From VBCG01 sp044226535 (GTDB taxonomy: Bacteria > Pseudomonadota > Gammaproteobacteria > Burkholderiales > Casimicrobiaceae): a DNA stretch of 64,000 nucleotides. The number at the start of each line of letters is the position of its first letter. Positions within the stretch are counted from its first letter, which is position 1. The notes under the pieces were generated by a model. The model was not told the origin of the DNA. It did not search any database and saw nothing but the letters and a program-made list of their open reading frames with translations. The position numbers and the translations under genes are program-made. Shown in pieces: positions 21,530 to 29,016 of this stretch. The stretch covers positions 62,001 through 126,000 of the forward strand of contig JBGAGT010000005.1 in assembly GCA_044226535.1 (NCBI GenBank), read 5' to 3'.

Positions 21530-22819
21530 TCAGCGGGGAAGGGGGCCCCAGGCGGGCTCGCGGATGTCGACGGCTGCGGCGGTGAGCCGCTGCTTGACGC
21601 GGCCGTCGCTCGACACCGCGGCCAATGTACCACGGCCCCCGGCCTCGTTCGAGTACAGGATCATCTTGCCGTTGGGCGCGATCGATGGGCTCTCGTCATC
21701 GGGCCCCTGCGTCAGCACCTGCACCTGGCGCGTGGCGAAATCGAGCAGCGCGATCTGGAAGCGGCCGCCGTCGCGCTTGACGAACACCATGCCCTTGCCG
21801 TCGGGCAGCGCGCGCGGCGAGACGTTGTAGTTGCCGTCGAAGGTGAGGCGCTCGATGGCGCCGCCGGCGATGTTCACGCGGTAGATCTGCGGCGAGCCGC
21901 CGCGGTCGGAGGTGAAGAGCAGCGATTGCCCGTCGGCGGTGAACCAGGCCTCGGTGTCGATGCCGGGCGAGCTCATCACGCGCTTCACCGCGCCGCCGCC
22001 GTCGGCGTCGATCAGGAACACCTGCGAGCCGCCCTCGCGAGTGAGCGTCACGGCCAGCGTGCGCCCGTCGGGCGACCACGCCGGGGAGCTGTTGCTGCCG
22101 CGGAAGTTGGCGACCGCCTTGCGTCCCCCGGTGCCGAGGTCCTGCACGTAGATCACCGGCTTCTTCTGCTCCAGCGAGACGTAGGCGAGGCGCCCGCCGT
22201 CGGGCGACCATCGCGGCGACAGGATGGGCTCGATGGACGAGACCACCGTCTGCGGGTCGGCGCCGTCGGCGTCGGCCACCACCAGCGCGAAGCGCGGTCC
22301 CTGCTTGGTGACATAGGCGATGCGCGTGCTGAACACGCCGGGGTTGCCGGTGAGCTTCTCGTAGATGATGTCGGCGATCTTGTGCGCGGTGGCGCGACGT
22401 TGCCCCTGCTGCACCACGAACGACTGGCCCGCAAGGGTCTGCTGCTTCACCGCGTCGACCAGGTCGAAGCGCACGTCGACCTTGCCGTCGGGACGCACGC
22501 GCTCGCCTCCGACCACCACCGCGTCGGCGCCGAGCGCGCGAAAGTCGCCCGTGCGGACCTCGGTGGCACGGACCGGGCGAGGCGACACGCGCGCGCCGTC
22601 GACCAGCTTGAAAAGGCCCGAGCGCGCGAGGTCCGCCGCGACGATGGACGACACCGCCTGCGGCCCGTCGCCGCCGCCGTCGAAAGGCACGATGGAGACC
22701 GGGATCGTCGTGCCGGCACCGCCGACGATGTCGATCGTGAGCTGCGCGTGCGCAACCATGCTCGCGACCATCGCCAGCGTCGCGGCGGCGTGCAGGACCA
22801 ACCTCGGCAAGACCCTCAT
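21530..22819 (-). CDS. tolB: Tol-Pal system beta-propeller protein TolB, 429 aa
   Basis: The start ATG 22819 gives a signal peptide (LVLHAAATLAMVASMVAHA). Residues 25-160 are the TolB N-terminal domain (LTIDIVGGAGTTIPVSIVPF), followed by six propeller repeats with the recurrent W-S-P-D-G pattern (PRWSPDGGRLAYVS, PAWSPDGRTLAV, ALPDGKGMVFV). TolB is periplasmic and binds Pal. In most Proteobacteria tolQ-tolR-tolA precede tolB; here tolB is preceded by about 317 bases with REP-like repeats and then by rlpA, so it must have its own promoter. Confidence 0.96.
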   Translation of the reverse strand: MRVLPRLVLHAAATLAMVASMVAHAQLTIDIVGGAGTTIPVSIVPFDGGGDGPQAVSSIVAADLARSGLFKLVDGARVSPRPVRATEVRTGDFRALGADAVVVGGERVRPDGKVDVRFDLVDAVKQQTLAGQSFVVQQGQRRATAHKIADIIYEKLTGNPGVFSTRIAYVTKQGPRFALVVADADGADPQTVVSSIEPILSPRWSPDGGRLAYVSLEQKKPVIYVQDLGTGGRKAVANFRGSNSSPAWSPDGRTLAVTLTREGGSQVFLIDADGGGAVKRVMSSPGIDTEAWFTADGQSLLFTSDRGGSPQIYRVNIAGGAIERLTFDGNYNVSPRALPDGKGMVFVKRDGGRFQIALLDFATRQVQVLTQGPDDESPSIAPNGKMILYSNEAGGRGTLAAVSSDGRVKQRLTAAAVDIREPAWGPLPR

Positions 22820-23136
22820 CGAACCCCTTGGAAGCACCAGGCCGGCGCATGCCGGCCCTGGCGCAATGTCGAGCTTGAAATTATAGCGAGGCGCATGCGT
22901 GCACTCGCGCGCACCCGTATAAACGCATGGCCCCGCAATGCGGGTTGACTCTCGCGGCGACGATTCGGTTCCCCCGCCTGCGTGTAAATGCTGCACGGAT
23001 CCGCGGTCGAGCGTCGGGCAACGGCGACGCTCGGGGAGGCGTGCCTGGATGGGTCCCCGCTTGCGCGGGGATGACTCTGTGCTTTGGCGGGGATGGGTCC
23101 CCGCTTTCGCGGGGATGACGGCGCCTCGCGAGCCCC
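22820..23136. repeat. Intergenic region with two REP-like palindromes, tolB promoter region
   Basis: Two REP-like units lie at 23051-23075 (GTCCCCGCTTGCGCGGGGAT core) and 23095-23120 (core with TTTCGC). Both are in the same orientation. To their left a stem GAGCGTCG/CGACGCTC lies at about 23007-23031. The 100 bases next to tolB hold no repeat and should contain its promoter, but no clear -10/-35 pair is seen. No gene is apparent. Confidence 0.7.
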
Positions 23137-24084
23137 TCAGGGCAGCGCGTGCTCGGCGACGGTGCTGTCCAGCCCCAGCGCGTCGTACAGGCGGTCACCC
23201 ATGCGCCTGGCGTCGGCCGCGCTGTCGTAGGGGCCGACGTACACCCGGTACAGCCCCTGGAGTTGCGAGATGCGCGGCTCGCCGGCGATGCCCGCCACCT
23301 GACCGCGCGAGCGGGCGAGGAAGTTCTGCGCATTGCCGTAGTCGCGGAAGGCGCCGAGCTGCACCACGAAGCGCGCGTCGCCCGGCGGCAGCGGCGGCGC
23401 CGCCTCGCTGCGCGGCAGGCTGGGCGGCGCGGGCTGGACCAGCGACTCGGTCGGGGCGGCCGCCACCGGCGGCAGCGCCGGCGCGGGCACCGCCGCCTGG
23501 AGCGTCTCGCCAGGCAGGATGGACTCGACGATCACCTCGCCGCTGCCCTTCTGCGCGATGCCGATGCGGTGCGCGGCCGCGTACGAGAGGTCGATGACGC
23601 GGCCGTGCAGGAACGGCCCGCGGTCGTTGACGCGCACCACCACGCTCTTGCCCGAGGCCACGCCGGTCACGCGCGCGTACGAGGGCAGCGGCAGCGTCGG
23701 GTGCGCCGCGGTCATGGCGTACATGTCGTAGGTCTCGCCGATCGAGGTCTTCTCGCCGTGGAACTTGCGCCCGTACCACGAGGCGATGCCCTGCTCGCGG
23801 TAGGGCTTCAACTCGGTGGCGGGCACGTAGTCGCGCCCCAGCACCGTGTAGGGGCGGTTGGCGAACTTGTTGAGCGGCTCGCGCCGGGGCACCGCGTCGG
23901 GGATGGCGTCGATGTTGGCCGGCACGCTGTCGCCCGGCCCGTCGTCCTTGTAGTAGCGCGAGGACGGCGACGGCGTGACCGGGCTGCCGGAGGACGGCTT
24001 CCTGACGGGAGGGGCGCCCGAGCAGGCCGCGAGCAGCGCGGCCAGCACCATGATCAGCGCCCGCGAGAAAGGACCGCGCGCCAT
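23137..24084 (-). CDS. rlpA: Septal ring lytic transglycosylase RlpA family lipoprotein, 315 aa
   Basis: A lipoprotein signal ends in LAAC (Cys21). The double-psi beta-barrel is clear at residues 98-190: EQGIASWYGRKFHGEKTSIGETYDMYAMTAAHPTLPLPSYARVT, then VVVRVNDRGPFLHGRVIDLSYAAAHRIG, including the catalytic Asp. A Pro/Ala linker leads to a C-terminal SPOR domain (RFVVQLGAFRDYGNAQNFLARS), which binds denuded peptidoglycan at the septum. In Betaproteobacteria rlpA often follows rodA; here it is about 24 kb away from that operon. It diverges from the next gene with only 20 bases between the two starts. Confidence 0.93.
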   Translation of the reverse strand: MARGPFSRALIMVLAALLAACSGAPPVRKPSSGSPVTPSPSSRYYKDDGPGDSVPANIDAIPDAVPRREPLNKFANRPYTVLGRDYVPATELKPYREQGIASWYGRKFHGEKTSIGETYDMYAMTAAHPTLPLPSYARVTGVASGKSVVVRVNDRGPFLHGRVIDLSYAAAHRIGIAQKGSGEVIVESILPGETLQAAVPAPALPPVAAAPTESLVQPAPPSLPRSEAAPPLPPGDARFVVQLGAFRDYGNAQNFLARSRGQVAGIAGEPRISQLQGLYRVYVGPYDSAADARRMGDRLYDALGLDSTVAEHALP

Positions 24085-24104
24085 GGCGAGGCAGAATACA
24101 CGAC

Positions 24105-24584
24105 ATGGCCACGTATCTCTTCGCCTGGAACCCGAAGTACTGGAACTGGCCCGAGCTCCCCGGCGAGATCCGGCGCCTCGCGCGCAGGGGCTTCGTCGAC
24201 GCGCAATGGGCCAGCGGCCGCACGCGCGCCATCGAGCCCGGCAGCCGCGCGTTCCTGGTGCGGCTCGGTGTGCCGCCCAAGGGCATCATGGCCTCGGGCG
24301 TGACGCTGACCGAGCCCGTCGAGGGCCTTCACTGGCGCGAGGACAAGAAGCTCAAGGGCACCACCACCATGCACCTCGACATCCGCTGGGACGCGCTGTT
24401 CGCCGAGCCGCTGGTGTCGCTCGACGACCTCGCCGTGCCGCCGTTCTCGCGCTTCCGCTGGGCCACGCGCATGTCGGGCATGCGCATTCCCTCGCATGTG
24501 GCCGACGCGCTGGAGGAGCTGTGGGAGGCGCGCGTCGCGGCGGCGCGCGCCGCGAAGCCCTCCGCGAAACGCCGGCACAGCTGA
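24105..24584 (+). CDS. EVE/PUA-like domain protein, 159 aa
   Basis: The N-terminus MATYLFAWNPKYWNWPELPGEI, with PGSRAFLVRLGVPPKGIMASG at residues 45-67, is the pattern of an EVE-like (PUA-superfamily) domain usually seen in front of an HNH nuclease. Here it is followed only by a helical C-terminus rich in Ala, Arg and Lys, and no HNH motif is present. EVE domains bind modified bases in DNA or RNA. The short space to rlpA means the two promoters overlap. A role in recognising modified nucleic acid is an inference from the fold. Confidence 0.65.
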   Translation: MATYLFAWNPKYWNWPELPGEIRRLARRGFVDAQWASGRTRAIEPGSRAFLVRLGVPPKGIMASGVTLTEPVEGLHWREDKKLKGTTTMHLDIRWDALFAEPLVSLDDLAVPPFSRFRWATRMSGMRIPSHVADALEELWEARVAAARAAKPSAKRRHS

Positions 24585-24611
24585 GCGGCGCGACGCTCGC
24601 CGGGATCCTGC

Positions 24612-25220
24612 TTGCGAACCTTCTACTTCATCACCCACCCCGACGTCGTCATCGACCCCGCGGTACCGGTCCCCGAATGGCCGCTGTCGCCGCGAGGCCT
24701 CGAGCGAATGCGACTCGGCCTTCGGCAACCCTGGGTGCGTTCGCTGGAGGCCGTCTACGCGAGCACCGAGCGCAAGGCCCTCGACGGTGCCGAGGTCCTC
24801 GCGGCGCATTGCGGGCTCGCGATGCGGCTGCACGCCGGCCTCGGCGAGAACGACCGCAGCGCCACCGGCTACCTGCCGCCCGAGGAATTCGAGCGCGTGG
24901 CGGACGCGTTCTTCGCGAGCCCCGAGGCGTCCGTGCGCGGATGGGAGCGCGCGCTCGATGCGCAGCGGCGCGTGGTGGCGGCCGTCGAGGCGATCGACGC
25001 CGGGCTGGGAACGGAGCGTGCCGTGGCCATCGTCGCGCACGGCGGGGTGGGCACGCTGTTGTACTGCCACCTCGCGGGCGAGGCCATCTCGCGGCAACGG
25101 GACCAGCCTCCGACCCGCGGGGGCAACTACTTCGCGTTCACGCTGCGCCCGCGACGGGTGGCGAGCCACTGGTTGCGCTTCGACGAGGTCGCGGCCGCGC
25201 CGGGCAGCGCGTCGCGCTGA
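24612..25220 (+). CDS. Histidine phosphatase family protein with altered RHG motif, 202 aa
   Basis: The overall pattern is that of the phosphoglycerate-mutase-like histidine phosphatases: FYFITHPDVVIDP at the start, LSPRGLERMRLG, VYASTERKALDGAEVLA, and AIVAHGGVGTLLYCHLAG. The first His is retained, but the usual Arg-His-Gly is Thr-His-Pro, so the phosphate-binding arginine is missing. The start is TTG 24612, since no ATG or GTG fits. The substrate is unknown and activity is uncertain. The RAQP-like end GGNYFAFTL is common in broad-specificity members. Confidence 0.75.
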   Translation: MRTFYFITHPDVVIDPAVPVPEWPLSPRGLERMRLGLRQPWVRSLEAVYASTERKALDGAEVLAAHCGLAMRLHAGLGENDRSATGYLPPEEFERVADAFFASPEASVRGWERALDAQRRVVAAVEAIDAGLGTERAVAIVAHGGVGTLLYCHLAGEAISRQRDQPPTRGGNYFAFTLRPRRVASHWLRFDEVAAAPGSASR

Positions 25221-25253
25221 TCTCGCCCGTCGCGCGGGCGATGCTGCGCGGCG

Positions 25254-25757
25254 CTAGAAGCGCTTCTTCGCCAGCCTGGCGTGGGTCTCGGGCACCAGCA
25301 TCAGCGCGGCCGAGCCGTAGTACCTGTGGTACTCGGCGACCATCTCGCCCTTGGCCAGCACCGGGTCGGTCGACGCGAGCCGCTTCGCCTCCTCGATGTC
25401 CTTCACGGCGAAGATGAACATGCCGCGCCAGCCGTCGACGCCGTCGAAGGGCCCCGCGAGGATCAGCTTGCCCTCGTCCGCGAGGCGCTTGATGTTGGCG
25501 AAATGCGCCTGGAACATCGCGTCGCGCTCGGGTCCCGCGGCCATGGGGTGGGGGCCGGTCCTGAGCAGGACCAGCACGTAGGCGTGCATGCCGTAGTCGT
25601 CGGCGCCCAGCCGCTCCGCCAGCGCCGCGTCGTAGGCGGCGGGCGGTGCTTGCGGGGGAGGCGGCGGCGCTGAGGGGGAAGCCGGCGGCGTTTGGGCGCC
25701 CGCCGCGGGTGCGAAGAGCATGACGAGGGCCAGCAGTCCGGGCAGCCATGTGCGCAT
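25254..25757 (-). CDS. Secreted YciI-like protein, 167 aa
   Basis: A signal peptide (WLPGLLALVMLFAPAAGA) is followed by a Pro-rich linker and a YCII domain: AYVLVLLRTGPHPMAAGPERDAMFQAHFANIKRLADEGKLILAGPF, with FAVKDIEEAKRLASTDPVLAKGEMVAEYH. YCII domains have a ferredoxin-like fold with a conserved His-Asp pair; most are cytoplasmic, so export is unusual. The start ATG 25757 was chosen for the signal peptide. The gene faces away from the DUF1801 gene, 49 bases apart. Confidence 0.8.
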   Translation of the reverse strand: MRTWLPGLLALVMLFAPAAGAQTPPASPSAPPPPPQAPPAAYDAALAERLGADDYGMHAYVLVLLRTGPHPMAAGPERDAMFQAHFANIKRLADEGKLILAGPFDGVDGWRGMFIFAVKDIEEAKRLASTDPVLAKGEMVAEYHRYYGSAALMLVPETHARLAKKRF

Positions 25758-25806
25758 GTGGGTGCTCCACCAATGCCGTGGCGCGGATGGTACGCTTTTG
25801 CCCGCG

Positions 25807-26232
25807 ATGCCGACCCGACCCGCCGGAACGAAGGACTCGCCCACGACCGACGTATCGCGGTCCATCGACGCGCGCATCGAGTCGCTCGGCGGCTGGCGGG
25901 GCGAGGCGCTCGCGCGGGTGCGTGCGCTCATCCACGAGGCGCTCCCCGGCGTCGTCGAGGAGTGGAAATGGGACGTGCCGGTGTGGTCGCAGGCCGGCAT
26001 CCTCTGCACCGGCGAGGCGTACAGGAACGCCGTCAAGCTCACCTTCGCCAAGGGCGCGTCGCTCCCCGACCCGGCACGGCTGTTCAATGCGAGCCTCGAG
26101 GGCAACACGCGGCGCGCGATCGACCTGCACGAGGGCGATCGCCTCGACGCGGCCGCGTTCAAGGCGCTGGTCCGCGCCGCGGCAGCGCAGAACGAGTCCG
26201 CTACCGCCGCGCGGGCGCGCAAGAAAGCTTAG
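25807..26232 (+). CDS. DUF1801 domain protein, 141 aa
   Basis: The YdhG/DUF1801 fold is seen in ARVRALIHEALPGVVEEWKWDVPVWSQAGILCTGEAYRNAVKLTFAKGASLPDPARLFNAS. The family (iron-uptake frataxin-like fold) lacks a firm function. ATG 25807 was taken because the conserved domain starts at about residue 17. The C-terminus is Ala/Arg/Lys-rich. The next gene starts 37 bases later. A small inverted repeat GCTTAGG/CCTAAGC lies at its end (26227-26242). Confidence 0.85.
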   Translation: MPTRPAGTKDSPTTDVSRSIDARIESLGGWRGEALARVRALIHEALPGVVEEWKWDVPVWSQAGILCTGEAYRNAVKLTFAKGASLPDPARLFNASLEGNTRRAIDLHEGDRLDAAAFKALVRAAAAQNESATAARARKKA

Positions 26233-26269
26233 GCACCTAAGCATCCTGCCTGGTCACCGCCCCGGCCCC

Positions 26270-26620
26270 ATGACGACCGACTTCGACCCCGCCGCCTTCG
26301 CGCAGCGCCAGCTCGACGCCTACAACGCGCACGACCTCGAGCGCTTCGTCGCCGAGTACACCGACGACGTCGAGGTCTACGTGCTGCCCGACCCGAAGCC
26401 GGTCATGGTCGGCAAGGCGGCGCTCGCCGCGCATTACCGCGACAACCGCTTCAACCTCGCGGAGCTTCGCGCCGACCTCGTCAACCGGATGGTGTTCGGC
26501 AACAAGGTGATCGACCACGAGATCGTGCACGGTGTGCCGGGGGCGCCGATGGACGGGGCGGCGATCTACGAGGTGACCGAGCGCGGCATCGCCAGGATCT
26601 GGTTCGTGCGGCCGCGCTGA
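26270..26620 (+). CDS. SnoaL/NTF2-like domain protein, 116 aa
   Basis: The sequence AFAQRQLDAYNAHDLERFVAEYTDDVEVYVLPDPKPVMVGKAALAAHY is the typical start of a SnoaL-like cone-shaped fold, and VNRMVFGNKVIDHEIVHGVPGAPMDGAAIYEVTERGIARIWFVR completes it. This matches the nuclear transport factor 2-like steroid-isomerase-type proteins of unknown substrate. Length is normal. It is followed 12 bases later by the TfoX-like gene and probably shares its transcript. Confidence 0.85.
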   Translation: MTTDFDPAAFAQRQLDAYNAHDLERFVAEYTDDVEVYVLPDPKPVMVGKAALAAHYRDNRFNLAELRADLVNRMVFGNKVIDHEIVHGVPGAPMDGAAIYEVTERGIARIWFVRPR

Positions 26621-26632
26621 CGGGAGCGAGGC

Positions 26633-26992
26633 ATGGCCACCGACGCCGACTTCATCTCGCACGTCGCCGACGAGGTCAGGCTCGGCGCGAGGCTCACGCA
26701 CCGCAAGATGTTCGGCGAGTACGCGCTTTACGTCGACGGCAAGGTCGTGGCCTTCGCCTGCGACAACAGCCTGTTCATCAAGCCGTCGGCCGCCGCCGCG
26801 CGGCTCGCGCCACGCCTGCCGCAGCGTCCCCCCTACCCGGGCGCGAAGGACTATCCGGTGGCCGACGAGCTGCTCGACGATCCCGAGGCGCTGCGACGGC
26901 TGATGGTCGAGACCGCGAAGCTCATGCCCGCACCCAAGCCGCCCAAATCGCCCAAGCCGCCCAAGGTGGCAAAGGCGGCGAAGCCCCGATGA
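26633..26992 (+). CDS. TfoX/Sxy N-terminal domain protein with Lys/Pro-rich tail, 119 aa
   Basis: Residues 1-85 match the TfoX-N domain: FISHVADEVRLGARLTHRKMFGEYALYVDGKVVAFACDNSLFIKPS and YPGAKDYPVADELLDD. Stand-alone TfoX-N proteins are widespread; the link to competence holds only for the full-length Sxy/TfoX of gamma-proteobacteria. The tail (residues 98-119) has repeated KPPK/KSPK/KVAK units ending in AKPR, like histone H1 tails, and suggests nucleic acid binding. The gene lies in a chain of small plus-strand genes. Confidence 0.85.
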   Translation: MATDADFISHVADEVRLGARLTHRKMFGEYALYVDGKVVAFACDNSLFIKPSAAAARLAPRLPQRPPYPGAKDYPVADELLDDPEALRRLMVETAKLMPAPKPPKSPKPPKVAKAAKPR

Positions 26993-27032
26993 AGGCCCCA
27001 ACCCGGGCACCGCGCTCCCTCGCCTGACCCCG

Positions 27033-27548
27033 ATGCCACGCTACGTCGCCTTCCTGCGCGGGGTGAGCCCGCTCAACGCGAGGATGCCGGACTTGAGGCG
27101 CGCCTTCGAGGACGCGGGCTTTTCCGACGTGAAGACCATCCTCGCGAGCGGCAACGTGGCGTTCGACGCCGCGCTGCGCTCGGAAGCACGGATCGAGCAG
27201 AAAGCCGAGGCGGCGATGTCCAGGTCGCTGGCGCGGAGCTTCCACACCATCGTCCGCTCCGCGGCGGCACTGCAGGCATTGATCGCGTCCGATCCCTGGG
27301 CCGGCCACGCGGTGCCCGAGGGCGCCAAGCGCGTCGTGACGTTCATGCGCGACGCGCGTGCGCCGCTGCGGCCGCTGCCCCTCGCCTCGGGCCATGCCTG
27401 CGTCCTGCGCGTCGCCGGCCGCGAGGCCTTCACCGTCTACGGCCGCGGCGACCAGGACCCCGTCTTCATGCGGTTGATCGAGATGGCGTTCGGCAAGGAC
27501 GTCACGACGCGCACCTGGGAAACCCTCGCGCGCTGCGCGGCGGCATGA
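27033..27548 (+). CDS. DUF1697 family protein, 171 aa
   Basis: The N-terminus PRYVAFLRGVSPLNARMPDLRRAFEDAGFSDVKTILASGNVAFDA is diagnostic of DUF1697; the family motif is usually LLRGINVGG-x-x-x-M. The C-terminal half includes GAKRVVTFMRDARAP and TVYGRGDQDPVFMRLIEMAFGKDVTTRTWETLARC. DUF1697 proteins are cytoplasmic, about 175 residues long, and of unknown function. The start ATG 27033 precedes the motif directly. Confidence 0.9.
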   Translation: MPRYVAFLRGVSPLNARMPDLRRAFEDAGFSDVKTILASGNVAFDAALRSEARIEQKAEAAMSRSLARSFHTIVRSAAALQALIASDPWAGHAVPEGAKRVVTFMRDARAPLRPLPLASGHACVLRVAGREAFTVYGRGDQDPVFMRLIEMAFGKDVTTRTWETLARCAAA

Positions 27549-27594
27549 GCGTCGCGCGATAATCGCGCATCGCCATTGGCCGGGACCCCTCGCG

Positions 27595-28371
27595 ATGAAC
27601 ACCTCCGCCGCAGGATTGCGCGTCATCGTCACCGCCGGCGCCGCCGGCATCGGCCGCAGCATCGTGCTCGCCTTCCGCTCGGCCGGCGCGCGCGTGTTCA
27701 CCTGCGACGTCGACACCGCCGCGCTCGAGGCCCTGCGCAGCGAGTGTCCCGACGTGGGCTCGGTGCGCGCCGACGTCTCGCAGGTCGCCCAAGTCGACGC
27801 GCTCTTCGCCGCCGCGCAGGCACATCTCGGCGGGCTCGACGTGCTGGTGAACAACGCCGGCATCGCCGGGCCCACCGCCAAGGTCGAGGACGTCGCGGTC
27901 GACGACTGGGACCGCACCATCGCCATCGACCTCTCCAGCATGTTCTATTGCACGCGGCTGGCCGTGCCGCGGATCAAGGCAGCGGGTGGCGGCAGCATCG
28001 TCAACCTCTCGTCGGTCGCGGGCCGGCTCGGCTACGCGCTGCGCACGCCTTACGCCGCCGCCAAGTGGGGCGTGATCGGCTTCACCAAGAGCCTCGCCAT
28101 CGAGCTCGGGCCCTCGAACATCCGCGTCAATGCGATCCTCCCGGGCATCGTCAAGGGCGAGCGCATCCGCCGCGTCGTCTCCGCCAAGGCCGAGGCCTGG
28201 GAGGTCGACTACGACGAGGCGATGTCCCGCTTCCTCGCACCCGTGTCGCTGCGGCGCCTCGTCGATCCGGAGGAGATCGCCAACATGGCGCTGTTCCTCG
28301 CCAGCGACGCGGGCCGCTCGATCTCCGGGCAGGCGCTGTCGGTCTGCGGCGACCAGGGCTACCTGGCCTGA
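27595..28371 (+). CDS. SDR family NAD(P)-dependent oxidoreductase, 258 aa
   Basis: A Rossmann-fold short-chain dehydrogenase is clear: VIVTAGAAGIGRSIVLAFRSAGARVFTCDVD (nucleotide motif, with Ala in place of the first Gly), DVLVNNAGIAGPT, the catalytic Ser in SIVNLSSVAGRLGY, and Tyr-x-x-x-Lys in TPYAAAKWGVIGFTKSLA. The Asp at the end of the second strand favours NAD over NADP. The C-terminus (ISGQALSVCGDQGYL) closes the fold. The substrate is unknown. It diverges from no gene and converges with the cupin gene 44 bases away. Confidence 0.9.
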   Translation: MNTSAAGLRVIVTAGAAGIGRSIVLAFRSAGARVFTCDVDTAALEALRSECPDVGSVRADVSQVAQVDALFAAAQAHLGGLDVLVNNAGIAGPTAKVEDVAVDDWDRTIAIDLSSMFYCTRLAVPRIKAAGGGSIVNLSSVAGRLGYALRTPYAAAKWGVIGFTKSLAIELGPSNIRVNAILPGIVKGERIRRVVSAKAEAWEVDYDEAMSRFLAPVSLRRLVDPEEIANMALFLASDAGRSISGQALSVCGDQGYLA

Positions 28372-28375
28372 GCTG

Positions 28376-28408
28376 GCGCGACCGCGGCGCGACCGCGGCG
28401 CGACCGCG
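28376..28408. repeat. Three tandem copies of an 11-bp unit
   Basis: GCGCGACCGCG is repeated three times without spacer between the SDR gene and the convergent cupin gene. It looks like a slippage product. Confidence 0.75.
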
Positions 28409-28415
28409 CGACGCG

Positions 28416-28862
28416 TCAGGCCGCCGCGGACACGGTCGCAGGCGGCTTGGCGGGCACGAGCCCGTACTGCTGCATCACCTGCATCAGTTTCGCGCGGTCC
28501 GGCGGCCCGCCCGCCGCGGCGGCGGCCGCGACATCGTGGAAGTACTGTGCGCCGATGTCGGGCGTGAGCATCACCAGCGCGCGCGCCGTGGCCGTGCCGG
28601 GATTGTCGAAGCCGTGCACCGCCCCGCGCGGCGTGGACATCCAGTCGCCGGGCGCGAGGTCCCGGGTGTCGCCGTCGACGCTGTAGCGCAACACGCCTTC
28701 GAGGACGTACACGCATTCCTCGTTGTGGGTGTGGCTGTGCGGCGGCGGCACGTGCGAGCCCGGCGGGACCGTGAGCTCGAAGACGCCGAGGCCGCCGCGT
28801 TCCGCGCCGTCCACCAGGTAGCGGATGCCGAGCTGTCCCACCTTGATCACCTGCGTATCCAT
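28416..28862 (-). CDS. Cupin domain protein, 148 aa
   Basis: The two cupin motifs are present: PPGSHVPPPHSHTHNEECVYVLEG (His-His-Glu metal ligands) and APGDWMSTPRGAVHGFDNPG (third His). The domain is a single conserved beta-barrel with a helical C-terminus (DRAKLMQVMQQYGLVPA). Such small cupins bind a metal and act as dioxygenases, isomerases or binding proteins. A GGGAGGAG ribosome binding site precedes ATG 28862. The gene is divergent from a LysR-type regulator, which likely controls it. Confidence 0.9.
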   Translation of the reverse strand: MDTQVIKVGQLGIRYLVDGAERGGLGVFELTVPPGSHVPPPHSHTHNEECVYVLEGVLRYSVDGDTRDLAPGDWMSTPRGAVHGFDNPGTATARALVMLTPDIGAQYFHDVAAAAAAGGPPDRAKLMQVMQQYGLVPAKPPATVSAAA

Positions 28863-28987
28863 CGTGCTCCTCCCATGGGCGTCGTGGCCGCCACTCGCCG
28901 TGCCCGGGATGGGCGTCCTTGGTGAGGCGGCGCATTGCCAGTGAAGCCAATCTAGGTGATTGCACGGCCGCGGTAAATAGTGTTCAC

Positions 28988-29004
28988 TGCAATCCATTGT
29001 TGCA
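28988..29004. promoter_or_regulatory. LysR-type binding box between cupin and lysR-type gene
   Basis: TGCAA (28988-28992) and TTGCA (29000-29004) form a 17-base interrupted dyad of the T-N11-A type recognised by LysR regulators. It lies in the 154-base divergent intergenic region, 12 bases before the regulator start, and so is well placed for autorepression and control of the cupin gene. Confidence 0.6.
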
Positions 29005-29016
29005 ATATCGTCACCA

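Noticed and set aside
22930..23050. A third full copy of the composite structured element before the two REP units near tolB.
   Set aside because: The interior lacks the GCCGCAAAGCTTGCGTCG segment and the long hairpin; only REP units and an unrelated short stem are present.
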